This document shows, piece by piece, positions 31,701-43,063 of a DNA stretch of 64,000 nucleotides. The number at the start of each line of letters is the position of its first letter. Positions within the stretch are counted from its first letter, which is position 1. The stretch is taken from contig NC_079318.1 in assembly GCF_029931775.1 (NCBI RefSeq), positions 54,414,659 through 54,478,658 of the forward strand, in the 5' to 3' direction. A program made the translations under genes and the position numbers. The notes under the pieces are model-generated. The model was not told the DNA's origin, did no database searches, and saw only the letters and a program-made list of their open reading frames with translations. This DNA is from Euleptes europaea. Taxonomy: Eukaryota; Chordata; Lepidosauria; Squamata; Sphaerodactylidae.

Positions 31701-34700
31701 CATCCCTCTCTTAAAGCTACACGCCTTGCTTCTATTATTTTGGGAGTTTTGAACTGATGGGGTTTTTTTTAGATTTCAGATATTTGGGCAAACCTGGGGC
31801 TTTCCTCTGATTTGTAGACACCCCCCTGGTCTGTCAGTGGGCACACTGTATGGATGTTTTGATCCACACTCTAGGGCCCAGTTTAGAATCAGATAAACAA
31901 ATTCCGCACAGGTATATTTTTTCAAAAGAGGTGTTGAGTCTTGGGGCTGTTTTTTTTTTTTTAATGCTGTAATTGTCAAAAGGGAAATGTTACTTCAGGA
32001 TTGTATTTTTTTGAGAAACTGACACAAACAACTTTGAGTGACTCGTAATGTCATGCCTTTCCAATCCTTTGTACATGAGACTCAAGCTGGCTGTCAACAA
32101 GACTAGGATGCACACAGCAGCTGCAAATTTGATCAGGGAGTTACTTTTAGGATGAGTCTGCACATATTATTTTTCTGATACAATTCATGCATCTACACTT
32201 ATGCCATGTGGATCTCTGCTCACATATAATGCACAGGGGCAGGAACTGCTACACCACAGGGTCTGCCTGCCCTGTGGGATTAATGTCGGAGCAATGTTTG
32301 TTGAACCACATCAGCCACCATTTTAGAGACTTACTGCTTCTAATTTCCAATGCTACCTAAAACAATTTTCTTACACTCCTGTATAGGGGCATTCTTTTAG
32401 TGCCTTAAAAAAAAACAAAGATATAGGAACAAATAATGAATTACCTCCAAAACGTAGACAAGAAGGACGACAACTCCCATAGAGCTCATCATGCCACTGT
32501 AGTATTTAAGAAGAGCTTCCCTACAGCCACGGTTCCATAGGTTGAGCTCCTCTGTTTGATAGTCGTAGCTGTAGTGAGCTGAATTATTAGAGACCTGGTA
32601 CTGGATGCATGGTCGTGGGGAACTTGGATTGCAGCAGCTGAAGGGGACGCCGTCCACCAAGTATCTGCCATCTACGTTGCTTTTAATGCGACTGTAAACA
32701 TGTAAAGCACAGTCAGTAAAGAAAACAACCCATTCTGTTAATAGAGGGGACTGATGACCACTGAGGGAAAATGGGTCAACATAACAAGCAGTGGCGGACT
32801 GGCTATTGTGTCAGCTTGCTCATGGCAAGTGGGCCCTGTGGGCCCCTGATGAAGTGGGCCCCCTTAAACATTAGACAATATGTTAAAAATAAAAATTAAT
32901 ACAAATAAATGATAGCCTTATAGTTGTGGGTGGGACTCCCCCCAGCCTTTGTCTCCTGGCAACCAATATTTTTAGACCCAGTCCGCCACTGATAACAAGT
33001 CTCCACAGTTGGTGTTTCTAAACTTTTTACATACTGGGAGTGGTGTGGTGGTTAGAGCACTGAATACAACAGATTCAAATGCTGTTTGCCATGAAACTTG
33101 CTACATGACAGTTGGCCAGTCAGTCTTCCTGTGCCTAACCAAACTAAAATTTTTAGTGAGTGTCAAATGGAGAAAAGAACCAAGTATTCTGACTAGAATT
33201 CCTTGGAGGAAGGGTGGGGATTCCCTCCCCCCCATTCCCTCCCCCCCAAAAAAAATAATACGTGTGTGTGCCGTCAAGTCACAGTTGACTTATGGAAACC
33301 CCGTAGGTTTTTTAGGAAAGACATTTGGGAGTGGTTTGTCATTTCCTGTCTCCGTGTGGGCTGAGAGAGTTCTGAGAGAACTGTGACTGGCCCAAGGTCA
33401 CCCAACAGGCTTCATGCGGAGGAAGGGGGTGATCAAACCCGATTCTCCAGATTAGAGACCCCTGCTCTTAACCACAACACCATGCTGGCTCTAGATTCAT
33501 ATATACATAGATATTTATTAGATTCATATATACATAGATATTTATTACCTACTCAGTTACTCTAGATTGTGGATTCATCATATTGATGTAAACTTCAATG
33601 ACCCACTTTGGAGCAACAGGCCAGGGAAATCCTCTCTAATTACCTGGATTACACAGATTGCTAAAAAGGAACTAATCTGTGTTAGGTGATCTTGAGTTCA
33701 TGTGCCACTTATGTACATAGTTCTGTGACCTTATTATCCATTTTAAAAATATATATATTGTTATAAAATTTATTTATATTTAAACATTTAAATATATCTC
33801 TGTGACTTATAAAGTCATTTACAACACATGATGAAACTAATATAAATCAGCACCATAAATGCAACAGCAAAGCAAACTGTAACTCAGACCCAGGACCAAC
33901 AAACCCAACTAATCAGAAACACGTTCAGAAACAGAATATTTTTGCATGCCTTTTGAGAACAGGTAGATCTCCCTTCCTCCTAGTCCAGAGGAGGGGTGCA
34001 ACAACTGAAAATCATCATGCCCCTGTGATAAATGTCTGGCTCTACAAAGATGAGACAAAGGGCAACAAGCATTTTCTGATTTTGATGTTCCCCAAGTCAT
34101 TCTGATCCATAGGATTCCACAGTAAAATTGACTGGCTCCTACAAACCTGATCCATTAATGGCAGCGATTTCCCCCAGCTCAAGGATCCTGTCCCTGACAC
34201 AAAAGGCTCAAGTCTCTAGCATCAGGGGAAGGGCACCTTGTGCCAGGAGAAATTGCTGCTGCTTGTGGAATGGACCTGTGAGATCCAGTCCAGTGCTTCA
34301 TAACTCTGTTTTACCTATCATATTAAAAACCCTCTTTTCTGGGAGATCAGGGAGATAGCAAGGCATTTATTATACATTTAATTTTATGGTCAGATAAATA
34401 GAACGACTGGAAAAAACGAAGTGCCCCAAGACTACCTAGGAAGCTTCACGGCTGATCAGCCTTTTATTGGAAGTTTCCTCTTGTTTTCCTTTTGACCAGT
34501 CTCCTTTGGATCATGTAAGAATGTAAGCAATAGAAAGGACTACTGCTATTTCAGGGACACCCATTGTACAAATAAGCCTCAAGGGCTGTAGCATTTCTTC
34601 ACAAACGTAACACCAACAAGTGACGATCAATTTCTGAGCTGTGCGTTGTCCATTCTAAACTTAATAAAGTTTTAACAATGTCAGCCCTGCTTAGTACTTG

Positions 34701-37700
34701 GATGGAAGACCACCAAGGAAGTCTAGGGTCGATAAACAGAAGAAGGCAATGGCAAACCACCTCTGTTAATCTCTTGCCTTGAAAACCCTGTGGGATCACC
34801 ATAAATTGGCTGCAACTTGGTGGGACTATCTACCAACATACATATCAATGTATAGTAGCTGCCAAAAGCTATCTAGTGATCTTTGTGTTTGAACCGAGAT
34901 TTTAACCCAGGTCTACCTAGTCACTCGTACAAATTTATATTGATTATGCACCCTCCAAAGAATCTTGAGATTTGTAGTCTAATGATGGTGCTGAGAATTT
35001 TCTGCATCAGGTCCCAGCTATCCTCACAGAATGAGTGCCCCAAGTCCCCAGGGTGAGACTGGATGACACGTCAGCCTATTGCAGATCAATCCTTTGTCTA
35101 CCACCCTGACTGGCTTTTACTACTGCTAAAAGGCTATGTTACACAATGAATGTCTATGCATTCTTTGGCAAAAATGCTGTGGGGAAGAAACTTCATAATT
35201 TAGGAAACCGTCATGTGAGAATCAGTTGCCAGGTAATGGAACAAGTGAAATGTGTTGGGCTGAGATTAAGTGGAGAGGTTTTGGGATTTTATATACTTTT
35301 TTAGGTCAAGTTCCATGAGAGGTACTGTAAAATGCTGCATCAGTGGATTACACAGTATTACCATCAAGTACATACATACCTGCATAACATAAATGCATAA
35401 TAAAAGTCATATACATGTTGTAAAGTAATATGCAGATTACAGCCTGGGAAACATGGTTTTCTTGTAGCAGAATTCCATTCACAGTCCTTGAAGAACTGCA
35501 CACTGACATAGCTTGGTCTGACTTCCATTTATGAAAAAGGAAGGACGTCAGCATGAAGTATATCAGGCTTGCAAGAGTATGTTCAGCTACATTCTATGCA
35601 TTTTTAAAGTACTATATGTTTCACTCACTTCTATGATCACAAATCTTGACAAAAGTCTTAACCTTCTATGCAGCTGATTTTAAAAAAGGAACCACTTTCA
35701 AACTTAAACTTGGATCTTCATATTTTTATTTACTTTGTTGTGTTCTTGCTAGGCATCAGAATAAGGAGGCAGCAAAGTTTTAAACGGGAACTCAGTTTAA
35801 TAAGTGAGGTTGTTTCTCTGTGTGGAATTGCTGTAACAACAACTTATATTTTATCTGTTCTTGCCCACACTCAGTCCTGGAGTGAACTAGTGCAATCTAA
35901 AACACTGGCCAGATTAAAGGAACAGAGTTGTCACAAACACCACAGTATTTATATCCCATTCTTCCATGCTCAGCAGGGTTTGCATGAAACTCCTAATGAA
36001 CTCACATAATGGTTGCCAACTCTGGGTTGGGAAACTCCTGGATATTTGGGGGTGAAGCCTGGGGAGGGCAGGGTTTGGGGAAAAGAGGGACATGCCATGC
36101 AGTCCATCCTTCAAAGCAGCTGTTTGCTCCAGGGGAACTGATGTCTATTTTCTGGAGATGAGCTGTAATTGTGGGAGATCTCCTTGGCAACCTTTACCTT
36201 AGTTTCATTACTGCATCACCTTAGTTTCATTACTGCTATAGGATCAGGTATTCTCAGACCAACGACTAGACCTAGCAATGCCCAATCACCAGCATTTGTT
36301 ACAATCATGTTTTAAAGCACTGCATACTGTTGTCCTCCACACCCCATGACTTGCCCTTCTGATGTAGATGGATTAAGTTCCACCTCACAAATCTAGATTT
36401 AATGCTGGCAGGGTGAACATCTCATTAGATTTTCTTAAGTACCGTAGTTATTTATATCAGAAAGTATTTCTTTAACTTAAACTATGCCCAAACAAAGTGG
36501 GACCTAACTTCTGAGTAGTATTTAGCACAGCATTACAATTTGAAAGATTGTAATAAAACAGCAGAACAGTGTGATTTCAGTATTACAACTTCCTACCTTA
36601 ACGTTATTCACCAAACTACCACCAACCAAAGCTCAAATTTAAGATCTTCCAAACAAAACAGCCAATATCAAGCACAAAGATCACGCAACCCTAAACCTAA
36701 TATTTTGCATTATGCTACCATTAGCATATACAATTATTTTTAAAAAATTGCCCAGACATTTCTCATTTTAAAGTAAAGTAGGAAAAGGCTGAACTTATTT
36801 ACAATAAACCTAAACTGTACTCCTTTTAATAGGCACACAGTATTTATTTGCTATTTAGGCTCCAATCCAAATACAGTTAGTTGCATTGAATCTCACTGAA
36901 ATGCATTGGATTTAATTAAGTTGCAACTAACTTGTCCCATTTATTTCTGTGGCATGTATGCTGCATTATTCTCAGATAAATTTGTGTAATAAGTTCCAGT
37001 GAACAGCATGGGACTTACTTCTAATAATGAAGAGAACGGCACTTTGGCACTATTAAGCATGTTGCAAGACTTTAAGTCCTATTTAGACTTGTTCACCAAC
37101 TTAGTCCATCCTAGTATTTCCTCCTGAGGATGCCTTTAAAGTAGTTGACATATCTATACTGCCGGTATATTAAATGCTGGGAGAGTTTATCAGCCAATAA
37201 AGTAATTTCTTTGCATGTTTGCAAGGCCGATCTCCCTGATTAAAAACAGCAACATGCCATTGCGATTACAAACTCTTGAAGTCTTTAATGAACTTACATT
37301 TTGTTTCTATCTGAATAGTCTAAAGCAGCGGCTCCCAAACATTTTGAGTCATGGAGCACTTTTCAGGAGAGAAATTAGTCACGGAGCACTAATTTTCACT
37401 TAGCACCTATATACTAAACCGAATGACAGTAGTATTTCTCTTTCCAATCTCTTCACGGAGCACTAGGAGATGTTTCGCGGAGCACCAAATGCTCCATGGT
37501 GCACAGTTTGGGAACCTCTCTTCTAAAATTTGTTGGCAAAATTGAATTAATCAGAAGTTAGGAAAGAGTGCTGGTTATATGGCACTGTATGAGAGCATAA
37601 TTTGCATTATAGTGATAATTAATATAAGTTCTGAAAGTAGGAGACAAGGACAGTGCAGTACCAATTACATTCCCTTGAACTACTTACTCTTTTACTTCCT

Positions 37701-38268
37701 TAGAGGCAAAATCTAAGTATCTGTTGCTGATCCACTGAATCTCAAACCAGTCTCTGAAGCCATTGTTCCCGCAGCATTTGAACTCAATTTGCAGCATGTC
37801 AATGGTCTTCTTCATAAAGCACCTTCCTGGAGTATCTGTATCTCGGTAGTACTTCATACCACTTTTTAGCCCATTTGCCAGAGTAGTATCCAGAGCGCCC
37901 CTCATCAGAAAGCAAAAAAGAGCCACTAAAAAAATGAAGATGTTAAAAAAGAAACAAACTGCCAGGTAAAGTTTCAACAGAGGCTTCCACTTTGCAAACT
38001 TAGCAGGATCCAGAGAATCGTAGCATATCTTGCCTGCGAGGCCATTGAAGCCACAGGATAATAGGCCCACCAATATCAAGGAATTGGGCACAACGTGGCT
38101 CTCGGCATTGTCCATCAGCTCACTTCGCTTCCTGAGCTCAATTTTTAAAAACAACCCCATGGCAAAAACGATGATCCCGGCAAAAACCGAAAACCAGTTC
38201 ATGAGCCATAGTCCTTGGGCTAGTTTTACCCTTTTCTTCTGGTTGAACTTGATTTTCATCACAGCCAT
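22501..38268 (-). CDS. PRPH2: PRPH2 (peripherin-2 / RDS), complete coding region
   Basis: Exons (- strand) 38268-37688, 32691-32445 and 22722-22501, of 581, 247 and 222 coding bp; introns are GT-AG. The first two sizes equal those I recall for mammalian PRPH2. The product is 349 aa (human 346). It is a tetraspanin of rod and cone outer-segment disc rims that pairs with ROM1 and bends the membrane. Four membrane spans lie near residues 19-43, 62-82, 100-123 and 262-286. The large intradiscal loop keeps Cys150, 165, 166, 213, 214, 222 and 250, Arg172, and the N229 glycosylation sequon. The C-terminal amphipathic fusion helix region ([16 protein letters not shown]) is present. The start was taken at [10 protein letters not shown], aligning with human MALLKVKFDQ; an in-frame ATG 13 codons upstream (38307) is judged untranslated. 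ATTAAA on the - strand at 22110-22105 is a weak polyadenylation candidate. Confidence 0.97.
23133..23492. mobile_element. Composite hAT-like MITE with internal palindromes
   Basis: 360 bp with ends TAGGGCCAGGTCC / CACCTGGCAACCCTA and flanking TACCCTAC / CACCCTAC (23125-23132, 23493-23500), 7 of 8 matching. The interior is CpG-rich and unlike the 18258 copy: it holds a perfect 18-bp-arm hairpin (23290-23328) and repeated ACCACTCAAACTCC and CGCTTGCGATG blocks in both orientations. Confidence 0.7.
23290..23328. repeat. Perfect 18-bp-arm hairpin
   Basis: ACCACTCAAACTCCCAGT (23290-23307), loop TTG, exact complement at 23311-23328. A further copy of the left arm start lies near 23230 (ATACCACTCAAACTCC). 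Confidence 0.95.
23683..23953 (-). repeat. Sauria-type SINE
   Basis: 271 bp, - strand, with perfect 12-bp target duplications TTATCTCATGAT (23671-23682, 23954-23965). Tail AGGTAAAGGTCCCC at the left, head CTCTGCGCCACGGGGCTCC at the right. Young-looking. In PRPH2 intron 2. Confidence 0.9.
23966..27110. other. PRPH2 intron 2 interior, nothing recognised
   Basis: About 3.1 kb of AT-rich sequence with no confident repeat, exon or RNA gene. Confidence 0.5.
27115..27329 (-). repeat. tRNA-SINE (GGCTCAGTGG family)
   Basis: - strand copy: CATGAAGCTGCCTTAAACTG end, GACTGGCAGTGGCTCTCCAG body, tRNA-like GGATTGAACGGGGGACCTTC and CTCTACCACTGAGCCATGGC head. Near full length. Confidence 0.8.
27913..28116 (-). 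repeat. 5S rRNA-derived SINE
   Basis: - strand: tail GCCATCAGATCCAGTTGATT, middle GTGGTTTGCCATTGCTGGCC, 5S-like GACCCTGCTTAGCTTCCAAG. In PRPH2 intron 2. Confidence 0.8.
28247..28443 (+). mobile_element. hAT MITE (TAGGGTTGCCA ends), copy 2
   Basis: 197 bp with perfect 8-bp target duplications ATAATGCT (28239-28246, 28444-28451) and inverted ends TAGGGTTGCCA / TTGGCAACCCTA. Same interior as 18258-18459. Confidence 0.9.
28797..28938 (+). repeat. tRNA-derived SINE, internally shortened
   Basis: GAGCCAGCATGGTGTAGCGG head, GGTTGATTCCCCACTCC B-box region, then straight to the 3' end and an A-rich tail. Confidence 0.75.
29590..29830 (-). repeat. tRNA-derived SINE
   Basis: - strand: GGGCCCAAGGTCACCTGATT middle and AGGGATTCGAACCTGGGTGT, the complement of a tRNA-like B box, with the head at CACTTCACCACACCAGC. 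Confidence 0.7.
29865..30198 (+). repeat. LINE-type 3' fragment (GATCCAGCATGGC end)
   Basis: GGAACTCCCTGCCCCAGGAT, GCCTATTATATTAGGTGCTG and ACTTGATGGACCTTGGTCTG followed by CCAGCATGGCTTTTCTTATG. The same end occurs inverted at 45800-45985. Class uncertain; probably a non-LTR retrotransposon. Confidence 0.55.
30560..30665 (-). repeat. BovB 3' fragment
   Basis: AGTGCCATCAAGTTGTTTTA tail, then ATTACCTCCAAAATGTCCTA and AACAGCCTTGCTC, complementary to the end of the 51.6-54.4 kb BovB copy. Confidence 0.6.
31305..31502 (+). repeat. Chimeric tRNA/5S SINE
   Basis: tRNA-like half (CCCAGGTTCAAATCCCTAC, CTTGCTGGGTGACTTTGGGC) joined at about 31399 to a 5S-type half (TTTGGATGGGAGACCTCCAC, GGAATACCAGGG, GGCAAACCACCTCC). 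A run of CTTCC and poly-T follows. Confidence 0.65.
32445..32691 (-). CDS. PRPH2: PRPH2 exon 2
   Basis: Encodes [20 protein letters not shown] onward to [12 protein letters not shown]: the rest of the intradiscal loop with Cys213/214/222/250 and the start of the fourth span. Acceptor TTTACAG, donor GTAATT; ends in phase 0 (276 codons so far). Confidence 0.97.
32789..32991 (+). mobile_element. hAT MITE (CAGTGGCGGACTGG ends), short copy
   Basis: 203 bp with perfect 8-bp target duplications ATAACAAG (32781-32788, 32992-32999) and ends CAGTGGCGGACTGG / CCAGTCCGCCACTG region. Shares both flanks with 46314-46598 but lacks about 90 internal bases. In PRPH2 intron 1, 97 bp from exon 2. Confidence 0.9.
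33035..33165 (+). repeat. tRNA-derived SINE, diverged
   Basis: GGGAGTGGTGTGGTGGTTAG head, AACAGATTCAAATGCTGTTT B-box region, ACAGTTGGCCAGTCAGTC middle; tail lost. Confidence 0.55.
33258..33492 (-). repeat. tRNA-derived SINE with BovB-like tail
   Basis: - strand: GTGCCGTCAAGTCACAGTTG tail at the left, GGCCCAAGGTCACCCAACAG middle, ACCACAACACCATGCTGGCT head at the right. Shows that the same tail is attached to a tRNA-type head. Confidence 0.8.
33494..33547. repeat. Tandem duplication, 27-bp unit x 2
   Basis: GATTCATATATACATAGATA plus TTTATTA repeated exactly at 33494 and 33521, immediately next to the SINE end. Confidence 0.9.
34678..34828 (+). repeat. 5S-derived SINE, 5'-truncated
   Basis: TCAGCCCTGCTTAGTACTTG, GATGGAAGACCACCAAGGAA, GGCAATGGCAAACCACCTCT and a decayed BovB-like tail. 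Confidence 0.75.
34840..36005. other. PRPH2 intron 1 interior, nothing recognised
   Basis: Unique-looking sequence; no exon or repeat could be supported. Confidence 0.45.
36012..36200 (+). mobile_element. hAT MITE, diverged relative of the TAGGGTTGCCA family
   Basis: GGTTGCCAACTCTGGGTTGG left end, GGAACTGATGTCTATTTTCT and GGAGATGAGCTGTAATTGTG interior, CTTGGCAACC right end; missing the last few tens of bases. No clear target duplication. Confidence 0.6.
36860..37320. other. PRPH2 intron 1 interior, nothing recognised
   Basis: AT-rich; no gene or repeat that I can support. Confidence 0.4.
37326..37520 (+). mobile_element. hAT MITE (CAGCGGCTCCCAAA ends)
   Basis: Inverted ends CAGCGGCTCCCAAAC / GTTTGGGAACCTCT, interior repeats of CACGGAGCACTA. 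Flanks GTCTAAAG / TTCTAAAA agree at 6 of 8, so an old hAT insertion. 168 bp from PRPH2 exon 1. Confidence 0.7.
37688..38268 (-). CDS. PRPH2: PRPH2 exon 1
   Basis: Encodes residues 1-193 plus two bases of codon 194: the first three membrane spans and the first part of the D2 loop, including [20 protein letters not shown] and the CCG motif ([17 protein letters not shown]). Donor GTAAGTA lies at 37687 downward. Confidence 0.97.
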
Positions 38269-39160
38269 CCTTGCAATGTTAAATTTACCAAGACTCCTCA
38301 AAATCAATCCTTTTTCAGAAAGGGAACAACTCTATTCACCACCACCATTCATGCCTTGAAGACTCCAAATGCTGTAACTCTGCCTGAGCCATTATGGTTT
38401 GGCCTTTCCATCTTGCTACGAGATATTTGAGCAAGTTTGTGGGAGGTCCAAAATTAACAATTTCCACATAAATAAAAAAGAGATTATTGGCATATAGCAT
38501 GTACAACTATTTCTGGTGGCCCCTTGGGCACAAAGTAGAAACAGCCTCTACATTTCAGATGATTAAAGCTGGATCTACAAGACGTCATTCTAATACTAAT
38601 TGGTGTGATCCAATTTAGAGAAATCTCTGCCAGCAGATGAGCAGTGGAAACAATCCCTCCTTTTACTATTTAGTGGATTAATGTTTTCACATGATAGATA
38701 CAACTGAAGATCAAAAGATAAAAGGATGCTGCATTCCTAGATGATCTTTTTTCACCTAGGAAAGTGGCAGCTCTTTGGTTAAAGGATTTATTGACATAGG
38801 TGTGGCTGTACATTGACTTGATAAATTAGTGTACTGAAACCGTTGAAACTGCTGATTCTTATCCTCTCTCGCTCACCTTGAATGACATTGTTTGGCTTAT
38901 GTGTTTTTAATGATGGAATTAGGGACACTTTTTAAATGAATGAAAATCTTAGTTTATGGTAGCCCTGAAAGCGAAATATATATGTTATGTCGTACCTTTG
39001 ACAGTTGGAAAATAATTGAACCCAACTGAGAAACTAACAATTATGATCCAAAAAAATCCAGAAATAGTGGTTTGACTCTTGAGCTGCTTATAGGCTAATC
39101 ACTTGGGCCAATGACAGAAGAGGACTTGCTGAGGTTAGAGGAACAAAAACTGATCATACA
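38269..39160. other. PRPH2 5' flank
   Basis: Upstream of the PRPH2 start on the - strand. No TATA box is obvious. GGATTA, the core of CRX-type homeodomain sites, occurs at 38685-38690; a single short motif is weak evidence. Confidence 0.35.
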
Positions 39161-39167
39161 GTAAATT

Positions 39168-39262
39168 GTAAGTAGCAGTGTTGGTCCAGAACAAACACCT
39201 TTTATTAAGACAACTAAAATAATACAACACAGTATGCATGCTTTTCAGTTCTCTGAAATTCT
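39168..39262 (-). repeat. Penelope-like hammerhead-element fragment, old
   Basis: - strand reads GTCTTCAGAATTTCAGAGAA, CTGAAAAGCATGC and later TCTTAATAAAAGGTGTTTGT; same order of blocks as the 45498 element but strongly diverged. Confidence 0.4.
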
Positions 39263-39649
39263 GAAGACATCATTTTAACTAACAAGAAAAAGGGGTGGAG
39301 CTGTTTTAATTATGCATTCAATTTAATACATGACTATTTTTATGTATTATATCTATTATTTTCACCCACTTTGGATTTCAGATGCTTATGGCGCTTTCTG
39401 GTATTATTTAGGTCAAACTGGGAAAACGGGAAAAACACCAAAAAATACTGCATTGAAATAGTATTGCCTGCTGCTGTTTAAAACCTATTGATGCTGTTTC
39501 AGCATCTGGACAGCTGTTCTGTCCAGACTATACAGCCAACAATACAGTAAGCCAGGCCTACAACTGACCTACATACCAGGCCTACAACTGAGAACAGCCA
39601 CCGATATCATCTTTACTGGCCTCCCCTCCCCCCCTTTGAATGGGAATAA

Positions 39650-39862
39650 TGCAGACTGAAGGGGCGCCACCTGTACGGTGTTCACAGCATATTTGTGAAT
39701 TAGTGAGCCATCATGTTGGGTTTTTTAGAGTTTTATTGTTTGATTTTATCAATGACCAGATGCATTGAATGGTATTTTATATCTGAATGATATTACCTGC
39801 CCTGAGGTGGCTTTGGGGGGGAGGGTGGGTTATAAGTTTGAAAAATAAAAATAAAAAAATAA
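39650..39862 (+). repeat. CR1/L2-clade LINE 3' tail
   Basis: GGCGCCACCTGTACGGTGTT, then TTACCTGCCCTGAGGTGGCT and GGGTGGGTTATAAGTTTG followed by AAATAAAAATAAA. The same end occurs at 55015 and 42925. Confidence 0.65.
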
Positions 39863-39869
39863 GAAAGGA

Positions 39870-42180
39870 ATCTCTGCTCCAACATCTCAACTTAGAAGAC
39901 AAGACTTTCACTGACCTTGAGATTCAACAGGATGTTCTAATGTTGGATACAGTACCCAGTATCAGTAAGACAGTGGTTGGAAAACGTTCACATTTGCATA
40001 TAGATCTGAATGACTGGGAAGTACGCATCTTTCTCTGGCATTTCTTTCTAGGGAAGTGCTTGCTTGCATATTCAGTATCCTCTCTGGTGCAATGATAATT
40101 TGTTAGCAAGTCATACATACTTTGCTTGTATCTACCCTCCTTGCATTCATCCTAGCAACTGAAAATCCTTCACTGGAAGTGGGACCTTTGTGAACCACCC
40201 TAGCTCAACTTTAAAAATTCTGCAATAAAGGAATTAAAATTGACTGGGGGAAATTAAGAAGTCGTCTAATCTTTAGGCGATACATTTTCAGAAGAATAAT
40301 CCTCCTAGATGACTTAATGACCTCACAGAAAGATGGGAGTGGGGAAACAAAGCTGTGGAGAGGATCTCGATGCAACATCTAGTGACTGCCTATAAAATGA
40401 CAAGAAATATAAAACCATTCAGACACAAACTTCTATTTGGACCAACTGATTATTAAACGTGCTTTTAAAAGGTTTGTAAATTATACAACCTAGATATTAA
40501 AGATTAAAATTTGCTCCTGGCAGCTTATGTTTTCTCAGCTGTTGTCACTTCTGCAGTCTTTCAAGCCCAGAACAGAGGAACCCAGTTTGGGGAGATACTT
40601 TTATTAGACTACAAAACAGGTCACAGTGATTTTTTTCAGCTGCTTAGATTTTAAACGCTGTTGGTTGCCTTATGCTGGCAAGGAAAAGATACACAAAGGC
40701 TCAGAACTACCCTGCCAAAATCATCCAGCAGAAACTGCACACTCATCTCAGAGGTTACATGGACTGTTCAGATAGTCCCTTTTCACATATACGACTACAG
40801 CTAGTATTTTGTAGTTGTGACTGGGCTAGAAGATTTTTAATATTTAGGAAAAGCGAGGTTGAGGTAGATATGGCAGAAATTGCAAGCAGAGTCTCTGAGA
40901 AATAATCTCTTCATTTTGATCAGGCAGCAGTAGTCATGCCTCAACTTGGGGTTTACTTCACCATCTGTCAACATCAGGAACTGGCAAATAATCATATAGA
41001 AATAATCAGATAGGACCCCACGGGAGCATGTTAGTTCTGTCCTAAGATGGTCTATGCGTTCATAATAGAACCTTGGTGACAGATCCTTCTCAACAAGTTC
41101 ACGCCTATTATTGTTCTATACCATGGACAACTCCTTATTGGCTATTCAGAGTGGTTTGAGGGCCAGATATTTTAGTCCTGCAACCCAATCCTCTCTACCA
41201 TGAATAAAGTCTCTTAATACCACAACAGCAGGGGGCATTTAATCTACACCCTCAATGAGCTATACCAATTAAGAGCCAAATCTCTTTCACGCAACTCTTG
41301 AAAACTGTATCTTTAAACTACTTTAATATGATGGTAGGAACCAAATAAAAATGCTGTTTCATTCAGCAGTTGGCCATCCTTATTTTATACATAATCCCAC
41401 AAACCAATTTGTATTTTATACATAATCCCACAAACCAAAAGTAGCTTGTAGGTAACTACAACCAGAGTAAAACACCTTTAGGTCAGCTGCTGGCAACTGC
41501 TCTAAAGCAGGGAGGAGGATTAGCTGCTCTTTTCCTTGACTAGCACCTCAGCTACTGTGCTTTCTGGAAACTACCGGTAGATTCTTTCTAGTGGCAAAGC
41601 TGTCACTCTCACGCCAAAAATAAATGCTGCTGTTATTGTCCACTGTTAAAAGTTCTAGTGCAATCACATTCAAAAATTTGGGAAAGGTAAGACAAGGATT
41701 AAACCTGGGAAACTAAACTGCACCTTCTTTCAGAGATTTTTAACTCATTACTCCACACCTCTTAAAAACTTGGATAAACGTATAGTATTCTCTCTTTCAA
41801 AGGTACCACCCTGAAAGACACAAGCTACTGAAAACAGAGCCAGCCAGAAGTCTTACTCTTCTGCCCCCAGAAATGTGGCTCAGAAACACAATCTACTATA
41901 CTTTTTGCCTGAGAAATGGTTTGCAAACTTGATTAGGAACCACAATTGGCCAAGGCAAATAAATTGTTGGGAGGAATGCTAATGCATCACAAGCAACATG
42001 GCAGAAAGACAGCTGCATGCATGAATGAAATATTTCCTTTACAGCCTAGAGGTAGTGCTGGCAGAGAGCAGTGTGTGAGGCAGTGCCAGTTTCCCACACA
42101 AGTTGTTCAAAGAAATGCACAGCCCAAAAGGCATTACATCCACTTCAACCACCATGCAGCAAATACAGAAAGAATCCTTT
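39870..42180. other. Intergenic PRPH2-TBCC, nothing recognised
   Basis: Unique-looking DNA. It includes a near-exact 31-bp-period duplication (41381-41438, TATTTTATACATAATCCCAC twice). No exon was seen. Confidence 0.5.
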
Positions 42181-42195
42181 TTCATTGTGGGAGGA

Positions 42196-42244
42196 TATAT
42201 GCTGCCAGAAGCAGTACACGTATATGCTGCCAGAAGCAGTACAC
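42196..42244. repeat. Tandem duplication, 25-bp unit x 2
   Basis: TATATGCTGCCAGAAGCAGT then ACACG, repeated at 42196 and 42221. Confidence 0.9.
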
Positions 42245-42924
42245 AAAGACAGGCAACACCTCCAGCCTGTCCAAGGGCAGGGCTAGAAACCACCTGATCT
42301 CTGCCTCTCAGTCTGTTACATGAAAAGGAAGCTGCGTACAGTAACTGACAAATACACTCAAAAGAAAATTCCAAAGAAAACTTTTGTTTTAATCCAACAG
42401 GCCATGAGAGGTACTTAACAGTAAAAACATTTTAATAACACAATAGCTAAGGTCCCTTCCATATTGTTTTGTAAAGCTAGTTTGTTAGTATAAAATCCAG
42501 AGACTAGTAATAACAATATTGATTTTGCTGAATTGTATGAGATATAGATTTGGTAACCTGCTTAACCCTTGTTAACAAAACCCTGAAATGTCCAGACGCA
42601 GTATATATTTGTACAAAACTTGCAAACGTTTTAAAGAGCACATTAAATGTGAAAATAATCTGACAGCTACAGAACCTTCAAGGATTAAGGACACAACCAG
42701 GTTTATTAAGCAATTCTACAAATGGTTTTCAGGAAAGTAAGCATGTGCTTAACTTTCTTCCAGTGACTTTTGTCTAACTTCGACTGGATTGTGCCCAATG
42801 CAAGTTTTTGGCTTCTCCTTTTAAGCACATACTTGCAAGTATTAGCAGCACTGAAGCAATTATAAGCACCAAACATGTTCAAGGTCAGAGTATAACGTTT
42901 CTCAAGCTTCAATTGATCACTGGC

Positions 42925-43063
42925 CGGGTTTTTAATTGGGTTTTATTGTTTGATTTTAGAATTATTACTTTTATTGTTAATATTGATATGTTTGATGTTC
43001 CCCGCCCTGAGCCTGGTCTTGGCAGGGGAGGGCGGGTTATAAATTTAACAAATAAATAAATGG
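42925..43063 (+). repeat. CR1/L2-clade LINE 3' tail
   Basis: GGGTTTTATTGTTTGATTTT, CCCGCCCTGAGCCTGGTCTT, GGGAGGGCGGGTTATAAATT and (AAAT)n. Severely 5'-truncated. Confidence 0.7.

Noticed and set aside
38269-38307. Upstream in-frame ATG of PRPH2 adding 13 residues
   Set aside because: [16 protein letters not shown] aligns from its first Met with known PRPH2 starts; the extra residues have no counterpart.
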